Source of the DNA: Planomicrobium stackebrandtii | GTDB taxonomy: Bacteria > Bacillota > Bacilli > Bacillales_A > Planococcaceae | Direction of reading: 5' to 3' | NCBI RefSeq assembly: GCF_030814955.1 | Contig: NZ_JAUSWB010000001.1 | Location: forward strand, 310,001 to 374,000 | Length of the DNA: 64,000 bases | Shown: in pieces, positions 8,144 through 17,223 of the stretch | How the letters are laid out: each line of letters opens with the position of its first letter | Position numbering within the stretch: the stretch's first letter is position 1 | Notes under the pieces: model-generated | Database searches by the model: none | The model's input: only the letters and a program-made list of their open reading frames with translations | Told to the model about the DNA's origin: nothing | Position numbers and translations under genes: made by a program

Positions 8144-8179
8144 TAGCCATCATGCCTGCCTTTCTTTTATCAGCCTACA

Positions 8180-9424
8180 TTAGGCAAACTTCTCTTTAAT
8201 TTCCTCCTCCTCTTCTTCGTACCATTCAGACTGCTTCGGATTCAACACAGCGATGGAATACAGCAACGCCGTGATCAGCATGATGACCGCAAGAGAGCCG
8301 ATCGTCAGTTTTAATGAGATCCAGTCGGCCAAGAAACCGATTGCCAGAATGAAAAAGATCTGAAAAATACTTTGAATCAGCCCAAAGATGCTCGTCACTC
8401 TTCCCATGATGGATACGGGAACATTGTTTTGATAGAATGTCGCGATTCCTGCATTCAGAAAAACGTTAAAGAACCCTAGGATAACAAAACCTACCGTAAC
8501 CGATGCGAAAGACCAAGAGAACGCATAGATAACATAACCTGTCGTCATCATCAGCAAGCCGGTGACGATCATTTTGCGGATGGAAATCTTATTGGCAAAT
8601 ACGGAGAGCAACAGCGCACCACTCACTGAACCGATGCCTGTGATACTAATGAGCAAACTGTAATCCACTTCGGACAATCCGATCACCTCTTGGATGAAAA
8701 CAACTTCTTGGACATCCATGGCAAAAGAAAATAGCATTACTGCCAGAAAACTCATATAAATGACAGTTACGTATTTCTTTTCTGCCATAAAATCCAAAAC
8801 GACCGTAAAATCTTTTACAACTTGTGAGAACGTCAAAGCAGGTATCTTTTTCTGATGAAGTTTTTCTGTTTCCGACAGAAAGGCCAAAACAAGGGCCGCA
8901 ATCAGAAAGAAACTGGCGTTTATCCATAAAGTTAAAGAGATGTTCGTCATTAAAATAAGCGCACCGCCTATAGCAGGCCCGATGATAAAGGCTCCGGAAG
9001 AGGCAAAGGACCGCAACGAGTTGAATCGTTTTCGCTTATGCGGAGCCACCAGCATCGTCACATAAGTCATCGATGCCGGTCCAAAAAATGATTTGGCAAT
9101 GCTCAAAAGAACGAGAATCGCATAAATCGCAAGAAGATTTGGCGCAAAAGGAATCAAAGATATAAACGCCGCACGTAAAAAGAACGTCACCAACATAATC
9201 TTTTTCTTGCTCCGGTAGTCGATAAAACTTCCGGTCCAAAACTTTGTGGCAACGTTGGTTAAGGGACTGATAACCCATAGTCCTGCTACTGCAGCAGCAG
9301 ACCCCGTCATTTGATAAACAATGATGTTGATTGCGATCAGGTAGATAAAGTCTCCGATACCCGCAATGCTCAATGAACTAAGGAGGGTGGCTGGTGTTTT
9401 CCAGGCTATTATCTTTTGCTTCAC
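8180..9424 (-). CDS. MFS transporter (enterobactin-exporter/macrolide-efflux-like class)
   Basis: This membrane protein has about 12 segments. TLLSSLSIAGIGDFIYLIAINIIVYQMTGSAAAVAGLWVISPL begins the first pair and the motif-A-like loop SFIDYRSKKKIM follows. The single large N-half/C-half linker and PALTFSQVVKDFTVVLDFM resemble EntS/MefA-type transporters. The open frame extends to 9520, but the better start is GTG 9424, preceded by AGAGGT at a normal distance. A TATACT -10-like box in the extended part suggests that stretch is untranslated leader. The protein ends in an acidic tail (EEEEEEIKEKFA). Substrate unknown. Confidence 0.82.
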   Translation of the reverse strand: MKQKIIAWKTPATLLSSLSIAGIGDFIYLIAINIIVYQMTGSAAAVAGLWVISPLTNVATKFWTGSFIDYRSKKKIMLVTFFLRAAFISLIPFAPNLLAIYAILVLLSIAKSFFGPASMTYVTMLVAPHKRKRFNSLRSFASSGAFIIGPAIGGALILMTNISLTLWINASFFLIAALVLAFLSETEKLHQKKIPALTFSQVVKDFTVVLDFMAEKKYVTVIYMSFLAVMLFSFAMDVQEVVFIQEVIGLSEVDYSLLISITGIGSVSGALLLSVFANKISIRKMIVTGLLMMTTGYVIYAFSWSFASVTVGFVILGFFNVFLNAGIATFYQNNVPVSIMGRVTSIFGLIQSIFQIFFILAIGFLADWISLKLTIGSLAVIMLITALLYSIAVLNPKQSEWYEEEEEEIKEKFA

Positions 9425-9574
9425 CTCCAACACCTCTTTCAGAAAAACTGTATTGTAGAGTAGACTCCATCGTTCAATATATAGTGCTTTATCTATTAAG
9501 CGAGTTTTCTGACATACCACCAGTATACCATTTTATTATTCCATAATAAGTAATTTTATAGCGATACTATTTCT

Positions 9575-10006
9575 TTATACGCTTGCGTTATTGGTCCCAA
9601 AGATTTCTTTACTCCGTTTATTTTCCGGCTGCTTTAGCCAATGGCGAAGACCTTTTCCGGCTAATGGCTCGTCATTATATCTGGGGATCACATGAAGATG
9701 GCAATGGCCAATCGACTGATTTGAAGCTTCTCCAACGTTCCAGCCGAGTGCAAAACCATCTGGAGCAAACTCTGCAGCCAAATATTCTTTGGCTTGGTGC
9801 AGTAAGTCATACGTGTCGTTCCACTCCTCTTTTGTTAAATCAAATACAGTCACACGGTGTAGCTTTGGCACAATCACTCCACTGCCTTCCAGTACCTCTT
9901 GCTCTTTGTCATGCTGCAGGAAGAAGCAGGTTTGATTTTCAAATACCATCTTTTGATTGTGATCTTTATATGGGTTGCAAAACGGACAATCGGCTTCATA
10001 TGACAT
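9575..10006 (-). CDS. HIT family protein (histidine triad nucleotide hydrolase)
   Basis: The 143-residue product (from ATG 10006) has DCPFCNPYKD near the start, GVIVPKLHRVTVFDLT in the middle, and the histidine triad GHCHLHVIPRY at about residues 105-115 (H-x-H-x-H, hydrophobic spacers). HIT enzymes hydrolyse nucleotide phosphoramidates or dinucleoside polyphosphates, with the central His as nucleophile. The C-terminal GLRHWLKQPENKRS is typical of this Bacillus subgroup. It lies 26 bp downstream of argS on the same strand and could be read from the argS T-box transcript. A GTG at 10021 is an alternative start. Confidence 0.9.
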   Translation of the reverse strand: MSYEADCPFCNPYKDHNQKMVFENQTCFFLQHDKEQEVLEGSGVIVPKLHRVTVFDLTKEEWNDTYDLLHQAKEYLAAEFAPDGFALGWNVGEASNQSIGHCHLHVIPRYNDEPLAGKGLRHWLKQPENKRSKEIFGTNNASV

Positions 10007-10032
10007 GTTTTTTTCTTCCACCTTTCACTTCT

Positions 10033-11724
10033 CTACATTTTTTCAGGCGCTTTTATGCCAAGCAATCTTAACCCTTCTTTTAATACAATAGCAACAGCCT
10101 GAACCAACGCCACCCTTCCCTCTTGCTCGATGTCTTCGTTCAAAATTTTCACGTGAGCGTAATAAGAGTTGAATTCCTGTGCCAAAAAAATGAGATACTT
10201 GGCAATTTGAGAAGGCTCAGTGTAATCAAAGCTCTTTACAATAACTTCGGGAAAAGCCAGCAATAGTTTGATAATCGGCCAGCTATGCTCATCATTCAGG
10301 CCAGCCGGTTCGAGTTGATCCGGCTCAAATGAAGATTTTGTTAATATTGAGCACGCTCTTGCATGTGTATACTGAACATAGGGACCGGTTGCCCCTTCGA
10401 ACTTCAGCATATCTGCCAGTGAAAACTCGATGTTATTTTGGCGGTCATTTTTTAAGTCATGGAAGATAATTGCCCCGATGCCGACCATTTTCGCTACCGC
10501 TCTTTTATCCGGCAAGGCTGAATTTTTTTCGGCAATGTTATTTTCAGCAAGGTCGATTGCTTGCTGGATCACATGCTCAAGCAAAACAACTCCGCCTTTT
10601 CTGGTCGACATCTTCCTGCCGTTTTTCAATATAAAGCCGAAAGAGACATGCTTCATATCTTGCGGCCAGTCATACCCTAATTTTTCCAGCACTAAAGACA
10701 ATTGTTTAAAGTGAAGCGTCTGTTCTTGTCCTACGACATAAAACGACTGATCAAACTGATAGTTTCTTTTTCTGTACAAAGCTGCGGCCAAATCACGCGT
10801 ACCATACAAGGTCGCACCGTCCCTTTTTTTAATCAGAAATGGCGGTAAGCTATAGTCACTCAAATCCACAACTTCTGCACCGTTCGACTCGACCAGCAGT
10901 TGTTTTGCTCGAAGCAGCTTCACCACTTCATCCATTTTATCGTTGTAAAAAGACTCTCCGTCATTGGAATCAAAACCAATGTCCAGCAGCGAATAGATTT
11001 TAGCAAATTCCTGAAGCGATTCATCACGGAACCACTTCCATAATTTTTGTGCTTCCGGGTTGCCATCTTCAAGCTTTTTAAACCACAGCCTGGCTTCGCT
11101 TTCCAATTCTGGGTTGTTTCCAACTTCCTGATGGAATTTTACATAAAGCTTCAGCAGTTCACTGATTGGAGCATCCTTTACTTCTTGTTCACTTCCCCAC
11201 AATTTGTAAGCTGTGATCAATTTGCCAAATTGAGTTCCCCAGTCGCCCAAGTGATTTATGCGTATCGCCTTATACCCGCATTTTTCCGAGATAAGTGCCA
11301 ACGAATTGCCGATCACTGTTGACCGCAAATGGCCCATGGAAAACGGCTTGGCAATATTAGGCGAAGAGAAATCCAAAGTTACGGTCTGGGTTTGTCCAAA
11401 TGCTGATGCGCCATAATCCGACTGCTGATGCAAAATATCTCTCATGACTTCTGCGCTGACAAATGATTTGTTGTAAAAACAATTCACATACGGCCCTTCC
11501 GCGATCACCCGTTCAAAGTGCGGATTGGAAATTCTTGTAGCCAGCTGTTCGGCAATTTTTGCAGGCGACTCTTTCATTGCTTTTGCCAACGCAAAGCATG
11601 GAAATGCCAAGTCTCCCTGCTTATCAAACTTTGGCTGCTCTATCAAATTCATAATTTCATCCAGTTCAACCCATCCATTCAACTCCAAAGCAATTTCCTC
11701 AGCATACGTTTTCACCAATTCCAT
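10033..11724 (-). CDS. argS: Arginyl-tRNA synthetase
   Basis: The 563-residue class I synthetase couples arginine to tRNA-Arg. An N-terminal tRNA D-loop-binding domain (residues 1-95) is followed by the HIGH-type site SPNIAKPFSMGHLRSTVIGN (about 120-139), NHLGDWGTQFGKL (159-171), the KMSKS-type loop GRKMSTRKGGVVLL (about 371-384) and a DALR-type anticodon-binding domain (about 440-563). The ATG at 11724 has AAGGAGGGG upstream and lies just behind a T-box leader, so expression responds to uncharged tRNA-Arg. This is the ~560-residue Bacillales ArgS type. Confidence 0.97.
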   Translation of the reverse strand: MELVKTYAEEIALELNGWVELDEIMNLIEQPKFDKQGDLAFPCFALAKAMKESPAKIAEQLATRISNPHFERVIAEGPYVNCFYNKSFVSAEVMRDILHQQSDYGASAFGQTQTVTLDFSSPNIAKPFSMGHLRSTVIGNSLALISEKCGYKAIRINHLGDWGTQFGKLITAYKLWGSEQEVKDAPISELLKLYVKFHQEVGNNPELESEARLWFKKLEDGNPEAQKLWKWFRDESLQEFAKIYSLLDIGFDSNDGESFYNDKMDEVVKLLRAKQLLVESNGAEVVDLSDYSLPPFLIKKRDGATLYGTRDLAAALYRKRNYQFDQSFYVVGQEQTLHFKQLSLVLEKLGYDWPQDMKHVSFGFILKNGRKMSTRKGGVVLLEHVIQQAIDLAENNIAEKNSALPDKRAVAKMVGIGAIIFHDLKNDRQNNIEFSLADMLKFEGATGPYVQYTHARACSILTKSSFEPDQLEPAGLNDEHSWPIIKLLLAFPEVIVKSFDYTEPSQIAKYLIFLAQEFNSYYAHVKILNEDIEQEGRVALVQAVAIVLKEGLRLLGIKAPEKM

Positions 11725-11750
11725 CCATTACCCCTCCTTTTTGATAAAAC

Positions 11751-11990
11751 AAAAAAGCCCGTCTCTGCATAATTAAATACAGAGATGGGCTTTTCCCGCG
11801 GTACCACTCTTATTGTCCAGGATAAACTGAACCGGCTCAAACTGATAACGGGATTTCCCGACAATACCCTACAAATAAGTTCAGGCAGTTTCTCAGAAGT
11901 GCGCTTCATTGCAACAAACACAATCAGGCTTCCACTCTCCCTGACTCGCTGGCGCATCCATTTGCAACTACTCTCTTCATCATCGAATTT
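11751..11990 (-). ncRNA. T-box leader of argS (tRNA-Arg specific)
   Basis: On the minus strand the leader shows AGAGAGTAGTTG near the base of stem I, an AGGGAGAGTGGAAGCC distal part, and AATGAAGCGCACTTCTGAG, where CGC (11903-11901) is the likely Arg specifier codon. The conserved antiterminator AAGAGTGGTACCGCGGG lies near 11811-11795. It is followed by a terminator with arms AAAAGCCC(A)TCTCTG and CAGAGACGGGCTTTTTT (11793-11752), placed 27 bp before the argS start. Uncharged tRNA-Arg would stabilise the antiterminator and allow argS transcription. Confidence 0.95.
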
Positions 11991-12115
11991 ACATATTTTT
12001 CAGTTATCATAACGTCCAGGTAAATTTAAGTCAATCAATTTTTCCTTATGTTGGATAAATCGGTAAAACATATCTATTGCAGACAGAATTCGAGAAGCGC
12101 CATGTACTTAAACTT

Positions 12116-12523
12116 TTAGTTACTTTCTTCAAAAAAAGACAATAGCATTTCCAAATCTTCAGGATAATCATGCTGTATCGCCAACAAATCTTCATAAGTT
12201 TTCCAAGAAATTTCTTCAATCTCTTCATCTGGATCTGCATAAGAAAGTTCTCCATCAGTGATTTCACATTTAAAATAATAGGTAGTCACGTCATAGTTCT
12301 CAACTATTTCTCTTTTAATACGTATGGAATTTGCAATTTTAACTTTAAACCCGGTTTCTTCCCAAACCTCTCTTGCACATGCCTGTTCAGGAGTTTCGCC
12401 TTTTTCAATTTCGCCTGACGGTACACTCCAGTTCTTAGTGGCTTTTTCTCTCACCATAAGAATTTTATTTTGCACCATTACAATTCCAGCTGCGCCAGTC
12501 CAAATGATTTTTTCGTTATTCAC
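12116..12523 (-). CDS. NUDIX hydrolase
   Basis: The 135-residue protein carries a complete Nudix box, GEIEKGETPEQACAREVWEETGF (about residues 37-59), matching G-x5-E-x7-R-E-U-x-E-E-x-G-U. Its glutamates bind the magnesium needed to cleave nucleoside diphosphate derivatives. The N-terminal WTGAAGIVMVQNKILMVREKATKNWSVPSG is the usual lead-in. The acidic ADPDEEIEEISW segment is also standard in small MutT-like members. The substrate is not predictable from the sequence. It lies just upstream of the argS T-box in the same orientation. Confidence 0.92.
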   Translation of the reverse strand: MNNEKIIWTGAAGIVMVQNKILMVREKATKNWSVPSGEIEKGETPEQACAREVWEETGFKVKIANSIRIKREIVENYDVTTYYFKCEITDGELSYADPDEEIEEISWKTYEDLLAIQHDYPEDLEMLLSFFEESN

Positions 12524-12571
12524 TTAGCAAAATCCCTTCAACCTGATTTTTACTACGCATTGAGATGATAT

Positions 12572-13066
12572 TCATAGAATTTGGACTTTTTCTTTTCTAT
12601 TTCTTGCTAAGCTCCAAACTGCTCCTGTTAAAAAACAAACCATCACCACCAAAATAAAGGTGAGTGGATTAAGAAATATGTGGGTGGAAAAAACGTTGAA
12701 CAAAGCGAATTCCTCTGGATAGCTGGAAGCACCTTTCACATCAACAATATACTTGCGAAATTCGAATGCTTTATTATACGTGAAAAATGAAGCCGCCAAA
12801 ATATAAGTTGTGCTGATTAAGATTCCACCAATAGTGCCCTTGCGTAAAAGCCATCTTTCATTTGCCCGCATTGATAATTCCGTCGTTCCATATAAAAAAT
12901 ATAAAATGAACGGCATTGCTACTACAGGAATGAACAATGCAGGATTGCCATTGCCTCCCCAATAATCATCATTATTCACCGGCTGCGTTAATAAATTCAT
13001 GCTATAGAAAACGCCAATAGCTATGATTCCACAAATTGCGTATACCAGCATAAGTATTTTATTCAC
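12572..13066 (-). CDS. Four-span membrane protein, function unknown
   Basis: From GTG 13066 (GGAGAGG six bases upstream) the product has about 164 residues with four hydrophobic segments: KILMLVYAICGIIAIGVFYS, ALFIPVVAMPFILYFLYG, GGILISTTYILAASFFTY and NPLTFILVVMVCFLTGAVWSL. An extracellular-looking NNDDYWGGNGN loop follows the first span. An in-frame GTG at 13081 has no proper ribosome binding site. I see no recognised domain. Confidence 0.65.
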   Translation of the reverse strand: MNKILMLVYAICGIIAIGVFYSMNLLTQPVNNDDYWGGNGNPALFIPVVAMPFILYFLYGTTELSMRANERWLLRKGTIGGILISTTYILAASFFTYNKAFEFRKYIVDVKGASSYPEEFALFNVFSTHIFLNPLTFILVVMVCFLTGAVWSLARNRKEKVQIL

Positions 13067-13175
13067 AGAGAACCTCTCCACTTTTTTTAGTTTGTTATGT
13101 GGTTGTATTCTCCATTTTATAAAAATCTCCTTGTGACAGCTCCTAAATAAGTTTTATCCACAAAAAATCTTTGAG

Positions 13176-13649
13176 TCACAAAGCTTTTTCTTTAAACGTT
13201 ATGCGCTCAAGTTTAATAGCTTCGAATAACTTACCAGAAGCACGGAACAGTAAAATTGCTGGAAAAATAGTAAAAAGAGACAAAATACCGGCTAATGCCA
13301 AAAATACAGTCGCAACTACAGGATTCACGCCAATAGTAAGAAAACCGAGCAAACTCAGAACTGTAGCAATGATTAGCATATAATAAGGGATAACTAGGAC
13401 ATTTTTAGCAATCAGAGTATTATCACTTGCAAATTCTTCTGCTGAAATGGTGGCTTCTCCTCTGCTCATGTCCTGTTGAATTTTGGAATCGTTTTGAAAC
13501 ATATCGACCCAAAAATTTTGGACCAGTTGATTTCTATCAAGCGAATTTAAGAAAAATCCAGACACAGCCACAATTGCAGCCAGCAAAACAATCGATAATG
13601 TAACTAACTTACGGGAAGACTGCAAGTTGTTTGGTTCGATAATCGTCAC
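13176..13649 (-). CDS. Membrane protein, possibly DUF4064-like
   Basis: This 157-residue protein has an N-terminal span (LVTLSIVLLAAIVAVSGFFL), a polar exposed stretch (residues about 35-80), then two or three closely spaced spans (VLVIPYYMLIIATVLSLLGFLTIG, PVVATVFLALAGILSLFTIFPAILLF). The layout of span, soluble loop and span cluster resembles DUF4064 proteins, but I cannot confirm the family. The GTG at 13649 has GAGGA directly abutting it, so the start is unsure. It lies 109 bp upstream of the preceding membrane gene on the same strand. Confidence 0.55.
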   Translation of the reverse strand: MTIIEPNNLQSSRKLVTLSIVLLAAIVAVSGFFLNSLDRNQLVQNFWVDMFQNDSKIQQDMSRGEATISAEEFASDNTLIAKNVLVIPYYMLIIATVLSLLGFLTIGVNPVVATVFLALAGILSLFTIFPAILLFRASGKLFEAIKLERITFKEKAL

Positions 13650-13861
13650 TCCTCATTGTTATTTAAGTTTCCCATTAGATCCATTGTAATCAGGGATATC
13701 CTATAAATAATCGGCCTAAGGGTGGCTTCGGACTAAGACTTTAGATGTATTAGGACGCAAAAATACTGGTAACTTTACAGCTGCTTCATCTCTAGCTTCA
13801 GTATTAGTAAAGGTTTTGTTCTGACAGATTTTTAAAACCCTGTCTCATAACTACAAAATAT

Positions 13862-13902
13862 AAAACCGGCAAAGAAAAGGATTGCTTTTCTATGCCGGTT
13901 TT
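13862..13902. terminator. Intrinsic terminator-like hairpin
   Basis: AAAACCGGCA (13862-13871) pairs with TGCCGGTTTT (13893-13902), and AGAAAAG/CTTTTCT inside extends the stem. A and T runs flank both sides, so it can work on either strand. Confidence 0.65.
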
Positions 13903-13910
13903 AAAACGAG

Positions 13911-13970
13911 TTGACGGGAATGAAAGCGGCGACTCCTGCGGCGCAAGCCCGCAAAAAGCGTCCGCCGGAA
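13911..13970. repeat. GC-rich dispersed repeat, copy A
   Basis: The core at 13947-13966 matches 45097-45116 at 18 of 20 positions. The stretch GGCGCAAGCCCGCA-AAAGCG is also seen inverted at 44761-44781. Confidence 0.7.
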
Positions 13971-14013
13971 TGGACGTCAGCCTATTTTGGGACAGCTCCT
14001 TTCTAACATTCTT

Positions 14014-15402
14014 CTATTCTAACCAACTATTCAAAAATTCACTTTGGTCTCCTTCAAAATAGTCTTCGAAAAACACTTTAAATTCCTCTGTATTCACTTG
14101 CTTGAACTGAAATTCTTTGTAGTAAGCCGAAAGAAATTCAAGCGCCGCCTCGTCTTCATCCAAAAGATCAAAATGCTCCTTGAGCAACATCGGAACCTTG
14201 CCGTAAATGGTGGAGTAATAAGACTCGTCTTCAAATTGATCGAGCGGCAAGTTTACGTAGGTTTCTGGCGGATAGTATTCTTCGGCCGTTAAAGCGCCCC
14301 AAAATCCATATTCCTCATTATCGTAATAGTCACTAAGGAAAAGCGAACTGCTGAATTCCGTCACTCCTTCATCCAACCAGGCTTCGTTGTAGGAATCATT
14401 TGTCACTATGAAATAAAACCATTGGTGGGCAATTTCGTGCACCAGGACGGATTCCTGGGAGGCTGCATCCGCAGCCACTTCGATAATATTCGGATACTCC
14501 ATGTAACCATCGTTCCCAATGATGTCCAGTTCACCAAACGGGTTATCCCCAATATTTTCTTCAAAATAGACATAAGCATCTACTGCCAGTTCAGAAGTCT
14601 CTTCAAGCATATTCGCTGAGCGGGGCGTAAATACCCGCAGATCCGTATTATTGGCTTGAACCGTTTCAAATTCCCACTCGTCGGGATTCATGATAGCCAT
14701 ATAAAAATCTTTGATGTTTTCTCCACTGACTGTACCGGTCGATGTTGCTTCAATTGGGCCATCTTCAGCAGAACTTGCGACCAAATAATCCTTGGGCAAG
14801 TCGAAAGTTACCGTAAAGTCTCCATAATCCGTATCATAGGACTCGCCAATTGGATCATAGTCATTAATGTCCCAACCATCTTGATAATGCCCGAGCATTG
14901 GGTACCAATGCGCTAAATAATAGTTATCGTCCACTTGAGACAGGCGCATGCCGTTTTGCGGCAAAACCATCGAATACTCAATTGCGACTTTCGCCTCCGA
15001 TGCCGTTTCCAAACCTGCATCCAGCTCCACCATCAGTTCGTTATTGTCTAAGTTGTACGCGGCTTCTTGCCCGTCAACAGATACGGCAGAAACTTCAATT
15101 TCCAGTTCCTCATCTTCGTACAACGGAGTTTCTACCGAATTCATGGCGTTCGGAACCAAGTAAAATCTGATTTCCGACCAGGAATCCGAAGAGTCGTTCG
15201 TTACGTCAACTGAAGCAGCCACTTGAAACTCTCCTGCCTCGTTCAATTCGAACTTTATGTCATAAACCGCATTTGTTGCATCTTGCGGCATTTCCGTCAC
15301 CTGTTGACCGCATTCTTCACAAAAAACAACATTCCTCAAAACCCAAAAGCTGATAATCCCAATAACTATTACCAGTACAACTGCCCAAATTTTCAGCTTC
15401 AT
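14014..15402 (-). CDS. Membrane-anchored M1-like (gluzincin) metallopeptidase
   Basis: The 462-residue protein starts with an uncleaved-looking signal anchor (KIWAVVLVIVIGIISFWVL, residues 4-22), followed by an extracytoplasmic beta-rich domain. The zinc site HEIAHQWFYFIVTNDSYNEAWLDEGVTEF is at about residues 316-344 (HExxH plus the distal Glu in NEAWLDEG). The usual aminopeptidase GAMEN motif is replaced by GYMEYP, as in other M1-like exoproteins of Bacilli, so a classical aminopeptidase specificity is unproven. The protein is acidic, as expected for a surface-exposed enzyme. It is monocistronic. Confidence 0.88.
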   Translation of the reverse strand: MKLKIWAVVLVIVIGIISFWVLRNVVFCEECGQQVTEMPQDATNAVYDIKFELNEAGEFQVAASVDVTNDSSDSWSEIRFYLVPNAMNSVETPLYEDEELEIEVSAVSVDGQEAAYNLDNNELMVELDAGLETASEAKVAIEYSMVLPQNGMRLSQVDDNYYLAHWYPMLGHYQDGWDINDYDPIGESYDTDYGDFTVTFDLPKDYLVASSAEDGPIEATSTGTVSGENIKDFYMAIMNPDEWEFETVQANNTDLRVFTPRSANMLEETSELAVDAYVYFEENIGDNPFGELDIIGNDGYMEYPNIIEVAADAASQESVLVHEIAHQWFYFIVTNDSYNEAWLDEGVTEFSSSLFLSDYYDNEEYGFWGALTAEEYYPPETYVNLPLDQFEDESYYSTIYGKVPMLLKEHFDLLDEDEAALEFLSAYYKEFQFKQVNTEEFKVFFEDYFEGDQSEFLNSWLE

Positions 15403-15534
15403 CCTGCATCCCCCGTTTCTGCAATTGTTTTATAATGCCTTGCAGCTGTTTTTGGTAAATCACGGCAAGAGATTATTCTTCCTAAATTTTATCATTTGTT
15501 TTTATAGCTAGCTCGCAGTTTTTACAAATAATAA

Positions 15535-15562
15535 AAAGAGCAGACATAAAATCTGCTCTTTC
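15535..15562 (-). terminator. Intrinsic terminator after the Rrf2 operon
   Basis: AAAGAGCAGA (15535-15544) pairs with TCTGCTCTTT (15552-15561). On the minus strand it is followed by a T-run. It lies about 100 bp downstream of the methyltransferase stop codon. Confidence 0.8.
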
Positions 15563-15661
15563 TAGAATACTTTGAGTTAATTATAAGCTTTAATTAGATA
15601 CTTTAAAGACACTTATTGTCTATTATTAGTATAAAAAAAGAGAAATGTTTTTGCAACACTC

Positions 15662-16243
15662 TTATTTTTGAGCAATCAATACATACAAAAATTCTGTGGG
15701 AAAGAACTTTTCGGTTATGCGCATTCCCGCGTCCGTTATTTCTTTTTCCATTCCTGCTTGTGAAATTCTTGGTGCTTTCTGCATTGAATTTTCTTTGGGT
15801 TCCAGCTCAACCACAATCAAATAGCCGTTCACTTTCAAGGCATTCCTAATTCCGATTAATACTTCAGACAAGGGATCGATCTCGTGTAAAACGAGTGAAG
15901 CGATTGCTGCATCAATGGATTTGTCGGCTAACGGAAGTTCGGCGCTGCCTCCTTGGATTGGAACGATATTGGTGAGCTGTTCGTCCATCGCTTTTTGACC
16001 AATGATCTCCAGCATGCTTGGATCGATATCCAGTGCATATACTTGGCCCTCCAGCCTTTTAGCTGCGGGAATTGTAAAATAGCCTGTGCCTGCACCAAAG
16101 TCTAATAGGTGATCTGTTTTCTTTAAAGGAATTCTATCAAGCAGCTCTTCCGGTGAAAACTCCGCTCTTCTTTTGGCACTCTCCAGGTAAGATAATTTTC
16201 CGTGTTGATGGCTTGCGTGGGACTTGCTGTGTTCACCTGTCAT
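15662..16243 (-). CDS. Class I SAM-dependent methyltransferase
   Basis: The product (about 193 residues from ATG 16243, or 195 from ATG 16249) has HLLDFGAGTGYFTIPAAKRL as motif I for S-adenosylmethionine binding, VYALDIDPSMLEIIGQKA as motif II, and IDAAIASLVLHEI as motif IV, the Methyltransf_11/25 layout. The His-rich N-terminus (HSKSHASHQHGK) is notable. The substrate is unknown. It is the last gene of a three-gene operon behind an Rrf2 regulator and a thioredoxin-reductase-like enzyme, with a 38-44 bp gap from the latter. This suggests a role in a stress or redox response. Confidence 0.87.
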   Translation of the reverse strand: MTGEHSKSHASHQHGKLSYLESAKRRAEFSPEELLDRIPLKKTDHLLDFGAGTGYFTIPAAKRLEGQVYALDIDPSMLEIIGQKAMDEQLTNIVPIQGGSAELPLADKSIDAAIASLVLHEIDPLSEVLIGIRNALKVNGYLIVVELEPKENSMQKAPRISQAGMEKEITDAGMRITEKFFPTEFLYVLIAQK

Positions 16244-16286
16244 TTGCATTTCTCCTCTTCTACTGTTATTTATAGGTTTTTTTGCC

Positions 16287-17198
16287 CTAGCTCACCGTCA
16301 AAAATCTTTCCTCAAGCAGTTCTCCATTAACGCCAATTCCAGCCATACTGCCTTCTGCAGCTGCGATGATCAACTGCGACGGTCCGCCCATTAAGGTGTC
16401 TCCACAAGCAAAGACGCCAGTGACATTGGTCCGTTGAAAACGATCGGCTTCTATTCCGCCCCGCTCGTTTAACTTACAGCCAAGCAGCGAACCAATAGCA
16501 GAAGGCTGTACCCATTGAGACGCAACAAATCCTCCTGTGCGCGAAAGAATTTCTCCGTCTTCGAATTCAATCCCTTCTAAAGCTCCATTTTCCCCAATCA
16601 ATGTCTGAATTTTTTTCTCATTCACTCCGATCCCGTTCATCTCCAAAATCTTCTTTTCATCCTCTGAAAGAATTTGCTTACCGTTCGTACAAAAAACCAA
16701 GTCATCTGTCCAATTGGAAGCCACTTTTGCCATATGAAAAGCACCCGGTATTTCTGCAATGACAGCCAGCGGTTGGTCTCTGAGTTCCCAGCCGTCGCAA
16801 AAAGGACAGCTGAACAGGCTGCTTCCATAAAACTCCTCTAGCCGGTCGATGTCCGGAAGAACTTCTTTAAAGCCGGTTGCTAAAATAAGCTTTTTTGCTT
16901 TGAAGAGTTCGCCATTCTCTGTCTCAATGCGGAACAGCTCGTGTTCTTTACTTACACGGAATACTCGCTGTCTTTCAATTTTAACGTCTGGATAGTTGGC
17001 TAACTCTTCTTGCGCGATTCGCTTTAACTCCTGAGGATTTATGCCATCGCGTGTGATAAATCCATGTGCTTCCGAAGTCACTGCATTGCGCGGTTTATTG
17101 TCGTCAAACAAGACGGTTTTCTTCCTTGCCCTCCCGAGAACCAGCGAAGCATTTAATCCCGCTGGCCCTCCGCCAATTACTGCACAGTCCAATATCAT
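16287..17198 (-). CDS. FAD/NAD(P)-dependent oxidoreductase, thioredoxin-reductase-like
   Basis: The 303-residue flavoprotein has an N-terminal FAD-binding motif (LDCAVIGGGPAGLNASLVLGRA, residues 3-24), LILATGFKEVLPDI, and a redox-type CPFCDGWE at about residues 133-140 in the position of the thioredoxin reductase CxxC. The NAD(P)-binding half follows, and the second FAD motif GVFACGDTLMGGPSQLIIAAAEGSMAG lies near the C-terminus. Similar proteins reduce small disulfides or act as ferredoxin/bacillithiol-type reductases. The exact partner is not deducible. It lies 25 bp behind the Rrf2 gene. Confidence 0.9.
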   Translation of the reverse strand: MILDCAVIGGGPAGLNASLVLGRARKKTVLFDDNKPRNAVTSEAHGFITRDGINPQELKRIAQEELANYPDVKIERQRVFRVSKEHELFRIETENGELFKAKKLILATGFKEVLPDIDRLEEFYGSSLFSCPFCDGWELRDQPLAVIAEIPGAFHMAKVASNWTDDLVFCTNGKQILSEDEKKILEMNGIGVNEKKIQTLIGENGALEGIEFEDGEILSRTGGFVASQWVQPSAIGSLLGCKLNERGGIEADRFQRTNVTGVFACGDTLMGGPSQLIIAAAEGSMAGIGVNGELLEERFLTVS

Positions 17199-17223
17199 GC
17201 CATCATCTTCCTTCTATGAAGTT

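Larger units (their letters stand above)
13650..14013. other. Gene-free interval containing a terminator and a dispersed repeat
   Basis: No reading frame here looks coding. The interval contains a hairpin terminator at 13862-13902 and a GC-rich repeat at about 13911-13970 that recurs elsewhere in the window. The left 200 bp show nothing I can name. Confidence 0.6.
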
